A DNA stretch of 13,459 nucleotides, taken from contig CAZVZH010000119.1 of NCBI GenBank assembly GCA_964630705.1, positions 1 to 13,459 on the forward strand, given 5' to 3'. The DNA comes from M3007 sp964630705 (GTDB lineage Bacteria > Bacteroidota > Bacteroidia > Chitinophagales > Saprospiraceae). The position numbers and the translations under genes were made by a program. The notes under the pieces are model-generated. The model worked only from the letters and a program-made list of their open reading frames with translations. It had not been told where the DNA came from and did no database searches. This document shows positions 7,611-13,459 of this stretch, in pieces (within the stretch, counting starts at the first letter, position 1; each line of letters begins with the position of its first letter).

Positions 7611-9977
7611 TTATTTTTTTCCCAAAATTTCAAACGCCTGTTCCACCCGGTAGCCTTTGGCGTCGACGAGGCTGAGCCGGTGTTTGCCAACGGCGGGTTG
7701 CAGGGCCATTTGATGGAATGTTTTGGTGCTGCCGAGGTAGCGCCCGTCGAGGTGCCAGAACACCTCGGTGTCGGGTACGCGGTGGGCGGCTTGAAACACT
7801 GCGCTGCCGAGTTTGCCGTCGAGGTCGATAGGCACGTAAATCCGGTTCAGGTCTTTGGGGTAAATGAGTTGTAGTGGGTTCTGCCCCGTGCCGCCGCTGT
7901 GGAGGCAATCGGAGCGGAAAGGCGGCGGAGGGCGGTACCCCGGGTTTTTTCGCAAAAAATAAAATTCCTCTACGGGCGACAGCACAAACCAGGCTTGGTG
8001 CAGCATGCGCGTCGGCGGTTCGCAGGCGCTGTTCACCTGCCACTGGCCGCTGGGGTCGAGGTGCAGGAGTTGGTGGTAGGCGCAGGCGGGCGCTTTGAGC
8101 CCGGATTTGGGTATCCAAACCGTGTCGGCTTCGCAGTAGGGCCCGGCCCGGTAGCCGCTTTGGCGGCAGGTTGAGGCTTGCGTCATGTTGTCGTAGGGCG
8201 GATCGAACCAGGCGCCGTCGTCGGGCAGTTGTTCAAAAATTTCGAACAGCACGGGGGCGGCCAGGTCCACCCCGATCAGTCCGGGCCGTCCTTCGCCATC
8301 GGCATTTCCCACCCACACGCCGACGGCATACCGGGGCGTTACGCCGGCTGCCCAGGCGTCGCGGAAGCCGAAGCTGGTGCCTGTTTTCCAGGCGATGCGA
8401 CGGCGGGTTTCGAACAATTCCCATTCGCCGGCGCTGGTCGGCCGCTGCACTTCCTGCATGGCTTCGAAGGCAAACCAAATGGCTGCGGGGCTTAGTCCGG
8501 GCAGTTCACCAGGGGCAGTTTCGCCGGGTTGGCGCGCCAGTTTTCGGGCCATAGCGGCGTAGCTGCGCGTGATGTCCCAGAGGCTGGCTTCGGCGCCGCC
8601 AAGGATGAGCGACAGGCCGTAGTGGCTGGGCGGGCGGTGCAGGGTGCTAAGGCCGAGGCGTTGGAGTTCGAAGTGGAACTTGTCGAGTCCGTATTGTTGG
8701 AGGAGCAAGACGAAAGGCACATTTAGGGAGCGGGCGAGGGCGCGGCGGGCGGGTATGGCGCCGTCGTAGGTTTCGTAGTAGTTTTCAGGTTTGTAGCGGC
8801 CGAGTTGGGTGGGTACGTCGCGCAGCAGGCTGTTGGGCAGGATGGTTCCGCTCTCCAGGGCCAGGGCGTAGAGGTAGGGTTTGAGGATGCTGCCGGTGCT
8901 GCGGGGCGCGACGATGACGTCGACTTGTTCGCCGTGTTCAGCGCCGGCGCCCTGCACGTTGCCTATGTAAGCAAGGGTTTGTCCGCTGGCCACATCGACG
9001 ACAAGAGCGGCAAGGTTGTGCACGCCGTTGCCGCGGTAGCTTTCCTGCCGGCGGGCGAGGATGCGCAGCAGGCGTTGCTGGAGTGAGCGGTCGATAGCGC
9101 TGTGGAGGCGGAACTGGCCAGGGGCTGCTCGGGTCGCGGCCCGGTCGAGCAGTTGCGGGGCAAGTTGGGGCAGCGGTTGCGGGGCTTCCGGCAGCGGTTC
9201 TGCTTTCGCCAGTTCGGCTGCGCTGGAAGAAAGTGTGCCCTGGCGAACCAGGCGGTCGAGCAGGCGGTTGCGTTTTTGCAGGAGTGCGGCGCGGTTGCGG
9301 CCGGGGTGGATGAGCGCCGGGCTGTTGGGCAGAACGGCCAGGGTGGCCGCTTCGGCCCAGCTGAGCAGTTCGGGTTGTTTACCGTAGTAGCGCCATGCAG
9401 CGGCTTCGAGTCCGACCACATTGCCGCCGAAGGGGGCGTGGGCGGCGTAGAGCGTGAGAATTTCCTGTTTAGACCAGGTCAATTCCAGCCGGGTAGCCAT
9501 AAAAACCTCGAGGCCTTTTTCCAAAAAACTGCGCCCCGGGTTGTGGCGGGCCATGCGGATGACTTGCATGGTGAGGGTGCTGCCGCCACTGAGGATGCTG
9601 CCGTTTCGGAGGTTGAGCCAGGCCGCCCGGGCGAGGCTGAGCGGGTCGACGCCGGGGTGCCACCAGAAGCGTTTGTCTTCGAAGGCGACGACGCACTGTA
9701 CGTATTTTTCCGGCAGGCTGTCGGGCGCGGGGAAGCGCCATTGCCCGTCGGCGGCGATGCGGGCGCCGAGCAGTTCGCCCTGGCTATCTTCCAGGATGAA
9801 GGACAAGGGATCGTCAAATAATGGCCTGGGCAAACAAAAAATCCAGAGCAGGAGCAACGCCAGGGCGCTCAAAAACGTCTTGGGGTGAGCGGACGTCCTT
9901 TGCCGCGCCTGGACGGCCAAGAGCCGGAAACCTTTCAGCATTTTACTGAAAATTTCTGTTGAAAAGGGCATTGCCAT
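7611..9977 (-). CDS. pbpC: Penicillin-binding protein 1C (bifunctional peptidoglycan glycosyltransferase/transpeptidase)
   Basis: This is an inner-membrane class A penicillin-binding protein that polymerises lipid II and is predicted to cross-link peptides in the periplasm. Its 788 residues are normal for PBP1C. A membrane anchor lies at about 35-50 (FLSALALLLLWIFCLP). The GT51 glycosyltransferase domain has EDKRFWWHPGVD (catalytic Glu100), GGSTLTMQ at 131-138 and the FLEKGLEVFMATRLE and KQEILTLYAAHAPFGGN motifs. The transpeptidase domain has SILK (Ser363 nucleophile, Lys366), SLN at 417-419 and KTGTS at 531-535, so both activities look intact. The Cys-containing segment near 610-665 and the C-terminal domain (about 720-788, ending ...YRVEQAFEILGKK) match the BiPBP_C module that separates PBP1C from PBP1A/1B. 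The ATG at 9977 is used; another ATG two codons later is possible. The alpha-2-macroglobulin gene often next to pbpC is not seen in this window. Confidence 0.93.
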   Translation of the reverse strand: MAMPFSTEIFSKMLKGFRLLAVQARQRTSAHPKTFLSALALLLLWIFCLPRPLFDDPLSFILEDSQGELLGARIAADGQWRFPAPDSLPEKYVQCVVAFEDKRFWWHPGVDPLSLARAAWLNLRNGSILSGGSTLTMQVIRMARHNPGRSFLEKGLEVFMATRLELTWSKQEILTLYAAHAPFGGNVVGLEAAAWRYYGKQPELLSWAEAATLAVLPNSPALIHPGRNRAALLQKRNRLLDRLVRQGTLSSSAAELAKAEPLPEAPQPLPQLAPQLLDRAATRAAPGQFRLHSAIDRSLQQRLLRILARRQESYRGNGVHNLAALVVDVASGQTLAYIGNVQGAGAEHGEQVDVIVAPRSTGSILKPYLYALALESGTILPNSLLRDVPTQLGRYKPENYYETYDGAIPARRALARSLNVPFVLLLQQYGLDKFHFELQRLGLSTLHRPPSHYGLSLILGGAEASLWDITRSYAAMARKLARQPGETAPGELPGLSPAAIWFAFEAMQEVQRPTSAGEWELFETRRRIAWKTGTSFGFRDAWAAGVTPRYAVGVWVGNADGEGRPGLIGVDLAAPVLFEIFEQLPDDGAWFDPPYDNMTQASTCRQSGYRAGPYCEADTVWIPKSGLKAPACAYHQLLHLDPSGQWQVNSACEPPTRMLHQAWFVLSPVEEFYFLRKNPGYRPPPPFRSDCLHSGGTGQNPLQLIYPKDLNRIYVPIDLDGKLGSAVFQAAHRVPDTEVFWHLDGRYLGSTKTFHQMALQPAVGKHRLSLVDAKGYRVEQAFEILGKK

Positions 9978-10109
9978 AAAGGTCAGCGCAATTATTAGGT
10001 GAAAATCCCGGGGTAGGAGGCAAGTGCAGCTGGAAAAGAGACGATTACATGCGAACTTTTTTGGCAGTAAAATTGTAACAACAAGCGGGAAAGATGGCCT
10101 ATAATGGGA

Positions 10110-10153
10110 TTTTTGTAAAAAGTCAACCCTTCTGTCAAAAATTCTGTAAAAAA
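10110..10153. repeat. Three near-copies of TTYTGTNAAAAA upstream of the sigma factor gene
   Basis: TTTTGTAAAAA (10111-10121), TTCTGTCAAAAA (10130-10141) and TTCTGTAAAAAA (10142-10153) are near-identical; the last two are directly tandem and differ at one of 12 positions. They sit in an A/T-rich stretch 60-100 bp before the sigma gene ATG and just upstream of a candidate -7 element. They could be activator or repressor sites or A-tract (UP-like) DNA. Function is inferred from position only. Confidence 0.4.
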
Positions 10154-10169
10154 TTGCAAACCTTTCCGA

Positions 10170-10177
10170 TATATTTC
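10170..10177 (+). promoter_or_regulatory. Candidate -7 promoter element of the sigma factor gene
   Basis: TATATTTC matches the Bacteroidota TAnnTTTG element except for the last base and lies 35 bp before the ATG at 10213. No good TTTG -33 box is seen; the nearest is TCTG, 23 bp upstream. An E. coli-like TATAAT at about 10100-10105 is an alternative but lacks a well-spaced -35. Confidence 0.3.
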
Positions 10178-10212
10178 GTTTTAGTAGAGGAATTAAATTT
10201 TATCCTGTCCAT

Positions 10213-11082
10213 ATGCGTCAGTTAAAAATCACCCACAAAATTACCACGCGTGAGAGTTTAGCGCTGGACAAATATCTTACCGATATCGGGAAAATCCCGA
10301 TGTTAGCGGGAGATGAGGAGGCGGAGCTTGCCCGGCGTATCCGGGCCGGCGATCAGGAAGCATTGGATAAACTCACGCGCTCCAACCTGCGCTTCGTCGT
10401 TTCGGTGGCGAAGCAGTATCAAAACCAGGGCCTTTCGCTTTCCGACCTCATCAACGAAGGCAATGTCGGCCTGATGAAGGCGGGCAAACGTTTCGACGAA
10501 ACCAAGGGCTTTAAATTTATTTCTTACGCGGTTTGGTGGATTCGTCAGAGTATTCTGCAGGCAATCGTGGAAAATAGCCGGATTGTGCGCATGCCGCTGA
10601 ATAAGGTGGGCTCATACAACAAGGTCAACGAAGCGTATATTTCTTTTGTCCAGGAATTCGAACGGGAACCTACCGACGAGGAACTGGCCGAATTGTTGGA
10701 CATGACGCCGCGCGAGGTCCAAACTATGATGCGCAGCACCCTACGGCACGTTTCGTTCGACGCCCCGCTGTCGAACACTGAAGAAGGCGAAGCGACCATG
10801 CTCGATGTGTTTATGCCGGAAGACTCCCAGGAGCCCGACCTCGAGCTAATGGCGGAATCGCTGCGGGAAGAAGTAGCGCAGGGTTTGTCGATTTTGTCGC
10901 CCCGGGAGGTGGAAGTAATTGCTTCCTATTACGGCCTCAACGGATATAAGCCGCTGACGCTTGAGGAAATCGGCGAGTTGTACGGCCTGACGCGCGAGCG
11001 CGTTCGGCAGATTAAAGAGCGGGCTATTCGCCGTTTGCGCAAAGCATACAACCGAAATGCATTGAAATCGTACCTAGGCTAA
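10213..11082 (+). CDS. rpoD: Primary (housekeeping) RNA polymerase sigma factor, RpoD/SigA family
   Basis: This protein directs RNA polymerase to housekeeping promoters. Its 289 residues match the short Bacteroidota primary sigma, which lacks region 1.1 and the long non-conserved insert of E. coli sigma-70. Region 1.2 begins near residue 13 (ESLALDKYLTDIGKIPML). Regions 2.1-2.4 span about 48-120, with NLRFVVSVAKQYQ, LSDLINEGNVGLMKA and the -10-recognising stretch FISYAVWWIRQSILQAI. Region 3 runs about 127-200 (MPLNKVGSYNKVNEA..., DEELAELLDMTPREV). Region 4 has SPREVEVIASYYGLNG and the helix-turn-helix LTLEEIGELYGLTRERVRQ. The ATG at 10213 has a purine-rich AGAGGAAT at about 10185-10192, some 20 bp upstream, which is weak as a Shine-Dalgarno and usual for the phylum. 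It is monocistronic: pbpC diverges upstream and a strong terminator follows. The promoters predicted here for other genes are of the type this sigma family recognises. Confidence 0.96.
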   Translation: MRQLKITHKITTRESLALDKYLTDIGKIPMLAGDEEAELARRIRAGDQEALDKLTRSNLRFVVSVAKQYQNQGLSLSDLINEGNVGLMKAGKRFDETKGFKFISYAVWWIRQSILQAIVENSRIVRMPLNKVGSYNKVNEAYISFVQEFEREPTDEELAELLDMTPREVQTMMRSTLRHVSFDAPLSNTEEGEATMLDVFMPEDSQEPDLELMAESLREEVAQGLSILSPREVEVIASYYGLNGYKPLTLEEIGELYGLTRERVRQIKERAIRRLRKAYNRNALKSYLG

Positions 11083-11102
11083 AAATAACTATTTTTCAGG
11101 AG

Positions 11103-11146
11103 CAGGAGCCATCCCGGGAGTGCCGGCGATGGCTCCTGTTTTTTTT
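11103..11146 (+). terminator. Strong Rho-independent terminator after the sigma factor gene
   Basis: An 11-bp perfect outer stem, CAGGAGCCATC (11103-11113) with GATGGCTCCTG (11128-11138), encloses a smaller CCGG/CCGG stem (11114-11117 and 11123-11126) with a GAGTG loop. Eight T residues follow immediately (11139-11146). It begins 20 bp past the sigma stop codon and should insulate the pantothenate kinase gene from it. Confidence 0.93.
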
Positions 11147-11206
11147 CCGGTTTTCGGGTGGGCAAGTTGATTTTAAGGCAACTGGAAAATTCCGATCGTA
11201 CCAATG

Positions 11207-11214
11207 TACCTTTG
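11207..11214 (+). promoter_or_regulatory. TACCTTTG promoter (-7) element of the pantothenate kinase operon
   Basis: TACCTTTG is an exact match to the Bacteroidota -7 consensus TAnnTTTG. It lies 61 bp past the sigma terminator and 49 bp before the kinase start codon. No strong TTTG -33 box is visible at the expected distance. Being the only good match between the terminator and the gene, it is the most likely promoter for the kinase and the downstream barrel gene. Confidence 0.6.
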
Positions 11215-11263
11215 CCGCGCATTTCTGCCACCTTGCTAAACCGCGAACTAACGCCGCGCACCC

Positions 11264-12007
11264 TTGAACCTGGTACTCGATATCGGAAACACCCGAACCA
11301 AAACGGGCCTGTTTTTTAAAAACAGACTGCTGGAGCAAGCGCTTTGGACGGATGAATCGTTAGACGATTTGATCGATTACGGCAAACAGGCTGGTGTGGA
11401 GCGGGTTATCGTGGCCTCGGTCGCTGTGCCAGACCCGAATACCTGCCGGCGCCTGATCGAGGTTTTCCCCTTGGTTCTGGAGCTGAACTCCGAAACCCCG
11501 CTGCCTTTCCGGAATGCTTACCGGACCCCAGAAACCTTGGGTCGCGATCGCCTGGCAGCAGTGGCTGGCGCGCAAGCCTTGTTTCCCGGCCGCGATTGCC
11601 TGGTGGTGGATTGTGGCACCTGCATCAAATACGAACTCCTGCTGGCAGCAGGCGAGTATTTGGGCGGAAATATTGCTCCTGGTGCGCAAATGCGGATACA
11701 AGCCATGCATCGCTTCACTGCCCGCTTGCCGGAAGTGCCGATGGAAATGCCAGCCGAAGCGGTGGGTTTCAGTACCCAAACGGCGCTGCAAAATGGGGCT
11801 TTACGGGGGGCGGCACTGGAAATCCTGGGTTTCGTGCGTTTGTTCCAGGAGCAATTCGGAGCGCTTGAAGTCGTGTTGAGCGGCGGCGATGCCAGTTTTT
11901 TCGCGCCATTTTTGCCGGTTGAAGCCCTGAAAGTTGAACCTCATTTAACCTTGTACGGACTGAACCATATTTTACAATACAACCTGGACCACCAGCTGAT
12001 CCCGTAG
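11264..12007 (+). CDS. coaX: Type III pantothenate kinase (CoaX)
   Basis: This cytoplasmic enzyme phosphorylates pantothenate with ATP, the first step of coenzyme A synthesis. Its 247 residues are usual for CoaX. The ASKHA-fold signatures are complete: the N-terminal phosphate-binding motif DIGNT with Asp6, GRDR with Asp95 (the family's catalytic Asp), VVDCGT with Asp116 (the Asp linked to monovalent-cation binding), and LGGNIAPG at 133-140 followed by MHRFTARLP. The late motif LSGGDA is also present. After VVDCGT the family's usual T-x-D is K-Y-E here (122-124), a conservative change. The start is a TTG: it gives the exact family N-terminus MNLVLDIGNT, and an in-frame TAA at 11249-11251 excludes anything upstream. 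It lies 25 bp before the outer-membrane protein gene on the same strand, probably in one operon. Confidence 0.95.
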   Translation: MNLVLDIGNTRTKTGLFFKNRLLEQALWTDESLDDLIDYGKQAGVERVIVASVAVPDPNTCRRLIEVFPLVLELNSETPLPFRNAYRTPETLGRDRLAAVAGAQALFPGRDCLVVDCGTCIKYELLLAAGEYLGGNIAPGAQMRIQAMHRFTARLPEVPMEMPAEAVGFSTQTALQNGALRGAALEILGFVRLFQEQFGALEVVLSGGDASFFAPFLPVEALKVEPHLTLYGLNHILQYNLDHQLIP

Positions 12008-12032
12008 AAATCCTGCTAAACGTAATACATCG

Positions 12033-13367
12033 ATGAAGTTTCAACTGAGCGCATTTTTCCTGCTGTTTGCCACCCTGCTGGTCGCCCAGCCCAAACAGAA
12101 TTCTCCATATTCCCGTTACGGTCTGGGCGATCCGGTCCCGCAGTTTTTCGCTGCGCAGGCTGGATTCGGCGCACAAACCGTGGCTTTTCACGATCCCTTT
12201 CACCTCAATCTGGTGAACCCGGCGTCCTATGCTTTTCTACGGGCAACCACCTTCGACGGCGGCATTTTTATGAAAAACAGCCGCTACCAATCGGCCGTCG
12301 ACTCGAGAAAAACCTGGAGCGGCAACCTGGCGTATCTGGCGGTGGGTTTCCCCCTGCGCAGCCCGATCAACGAGGTGCTCGATAAGAAAAAATCGCCCTG
12401 GCAATACGGCATGGGGATTGCGCTGACTCCGAATTCTGTGGTTGGTTACAATGTTGCCGTACGCGATACGCAACCCAATTTGGGCGCAACCGAGAGCAGC
12501 TTTGAGGGCAACGGCGGCACCTATCGCTTCACCTGGAGCAATGCCGTCAAATACAAAAACACAGCGTTGGGCCTCAATATCGGTTGGGTTTTTGGAAAAA
12601 ACACCTACGAAACCACGACCTACTTCGCCGACTCGCTGCCGACCTTTGCCAACACCGGCCGCGATGATATCCGGGTCAGCGGATTGGTCTGGAATCTGGG
12701 TTTGCAGCGCGATTTTGTGTTGAAATACTCCGAAAACGACAAAACCCTGCCCACCCGCTGGATAACCGTTGGACTCACCGGGGAGTCGGCACACAACATT
12801 CGGAGCACTGCCGACCATATCTTTTTGCGCAGCCGGGGCCGATTGTCGAACGGACAATACGAAAGCGCCGACACCTTGCGGCTTGATGTCGGCGAAAAGC
12901 GCACGATCACCTTGCCGGCGGGTTTCGGCTTGGGCGTGCAATACGTGATTGCAAACAAACTACGCATCGGCGGCCAATACCAGTACGAAGGCTGGTCGGC
13001 ATTTAAAAACGAAGCCCGGCCCAATGACGCCGAGTATCGGAACACCAGCTCCGTTTCGGCTGGCGTGGAATACATTCCCGATTATTCTTCTTACAACAAC
13101 TACGCAAAACGAATCCGGCTGCGCGCCGGCGCGTATTACCGGCAAGACCCCCGCGTGCTGGATAGGAAAGGGCTCGATGATGTGGGCGTAACATTCGGAA
13201 TGGGTTTTCCGGTGGTGTTGCCACGGCAACAGACCTCGTTTATCAATGCCGCGCTGGAAATCGGGCGCCTGGGCGCCGATTCGCCGATCGAGGAAACGTA
13301 CTTCCGAATCACGGTCGGGTATACGTTGAACGATAACTCCTGGTTTTACAAGCGCCGGTTTGAGTAA
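12033..13367 (+). CDS. Outer-membrane beta-barrel protein (FadL/OMPP1-like, SPYSRYGLGD family)
   Basis: This is a predicted outer-membrane barrel of 444 residues with a clear signal peptide (MKFQLSAFFLLFATLLVAQ, cleavage after Gln19). The mature protein opens with NSPYSRYGLGD, a hallmark of a widespread but poorly characterised Bacteroidota barrel family distantly like FadL/OMPP1 transport proteins. 'NLVNPASYAF', alternating hydrophobic/aromatic strands (YGMGIALTPNSVVGYNVAV, TALGLNIGWVFGKN, LRIGGQYQYEGWSAF) and the C-terminal strands TYFRITVGYTLNDNSWFYK support a beta-barrel. The substrate is unknown. From general knowledge of the phylum this gene commonly follows coaX, with TPR and LptC-type genes beyond, which hints at a link to outer-membrane biogenesis; those genes would lie outside the window. 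Translation probably starts at the ATG at 12033. No separate promoter is seen in the 25-bp gap, so co-transcription with coaX is likely. Confidence 0.85.
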   Translation: MKFQLSAFFLLFATLLVAQPKQNSPYSRYGLGDPVPQFFAAQAGFGAQTVAFHDPFHLNLVNPASYAFLRATTFDGGIFMKNSRYQSAVDSRKTWSGNLAYLAVGFPLRSPINEVLDKKKSPWQYGMGIALTPNSVVGYNVAVRDTQPNLGATESSFEGNGGTYRFTWSNAVKYKNTALGLNIGWVFGKNTYETTTYFADSLPTFANTGRDDIRVSGLVWNLGLQRDFVLKYSENDKTLPTRWITVGLTGESAHNIRSTADHIFLRSRGRLSNGQYESADTLRLDVGEKRTITLPAGFGLGVQYVIANKLRIGGQYQYEGWSAFKNEARPNDAEYRNTSSVSAGVEYIPDYSSYNNYAKRIRLRAGAYYRQDPRVLDRKGLDDVGVTFGMGFPVVLPRQQTSFINAALEIGRLGADSPIEETYFRITVGYTLNDNSWFYKRRFE

Positions 13368-13459
13368 CGCGAACGGTTCGTTCGCCCGCGCTCGCGCTCG
13401 CCAGGGCAGCGGCTTTCGCGCTTCGTGTTGAACCCCTAGCTTACGCGCTGTTCGCGTTG
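13366..13459. repeat. GC-rich intergenic tail with nested inverted repeats
   Basis: A 7-bp-stem hairpin, GCGAACG (13369-13375)/CGTTCGC (13379-13385) with a GTT loop, follows the barrel gene stop. A longer 9-bp perfect inverted repeat, AACGCGAAC (13366-13374) and GTTCGCGTT (13450-13458), brackets the segment. Inside are a short tandem CGCGCTCGCGCTCGC (about 13387-13401) and CTTCGTGTTGAACCCCTAG. No T-run follows either hairpin, so it is not a standard terminator. It resembles a dispersed intergenic repeat cut by the window edge; no coding signal is seen. Confidence 0.4.

Noticed and set aside
9102..9821. 239-residue plus-strand open frame inside pbpC
   Set aside because: It is antisense to the glycosyltransferase domain of pbpC, which has intact catalytic motifs. 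It has no domain or plausible start signal of its own.
10100..10105. TATAAT as an E. coli-type -10 box for the sigma gene
   Set aside because: The nearest TTG-like -35 is 21 bp away, too far, and Bacteroidota primary sigma normally recognises TAnnTTTG rather than TATAAT.
13369..13385. Hairpin after the barrel gene as an intrinsic terminator
   Set aside because: The stem is good but no T-run follows on either strand, so it does not fit a Rho-independent terminator.
1..13459. Defence system, prophage, insertion sequence or novel RNA element
   Set aside because: No transposase, integrase, nuclease, reverse transcriptase or toxin-antitoxin motif was found in any plausible gene, and no tRNA or attachment-site-like structure was seen.

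Overview
The window looks like chromosomal DNA of a Bacteroidota bacterium, most likely a Saprospiria-type (Lewinella/Haliscomenobacter-like) lineage. The clues are: two large secreted proteins with type IX secretion (T9SS) C-terminal sorting domains; a short 289-residue primary sigma factor without region 1.1, as in Bacteroidota; TAnnTTTG-type promoter elements; a beta-barrel protein with the 'SPYSRYGLGD' N-terminus typical of the phylum; and dockerin-like/cohesin-like modules at the end of a large T9SS cargo. Taxonomy is inferred from protein features only.

Layout. 1-92: intergenic, with a terminator serving the leftward gene. 93-3167 (-): secreted M43-type zinc metalloprotease fused to a probable beta-helix region and a T9SS tail. 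Its start region contains six copies of a 7-bp tandem repeat. 3168-3266: divergent intergenic region with a perfect 10-bp palindrome. 3267-7607 (+): a 1446-residue secreted HYR/Ig-like multidomain protein with dockerin-like, cohesin-like and T9SS modules. 7611-9977 (-): penicillin-binding protein 1C, convergent with the previous gene and only 3 bp from it. 9978-10212: divergent intergenic region with three near-identical TTYTGTNAAAAA boxes upstream of the sigma gene. 10213-11082 (+): primary sigma factor, followed by a strong intrinsic terminator (11103-11146). 11264-12007 (+): type III pantothenate kinase with a TTG start, behind a TACCTTTG promoter element. 12033-13367 (+): outer-membrane beta-barrel protein, probably in the same operon. 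13368-13459: GC-rich tail with inverted repeats, cut by the window edge.

Roles. The right half is core cell biology: peptidoglycan polymerisation, housekeeping transcription, the first step of CoA synthesis and an outer-membrane barrel. The left half is secreted accessory protein genes.

The most notable signal is the heptanucleotide repeat in the signal-peptide region of the metalloprotease gene. The only nearby ATG (3133-3131) reads into the gene if the repeat has 1, 4 or 7 units, but not with the 6 present here. The in-frame TTG start overlaps a perfect TAnnTTTG promoter element. This is the arrangement expected of a slipped-strand, phase-variable gene. I saw no tRNA, rRNA, CRISPR array, insertion sequence or defence cassette.
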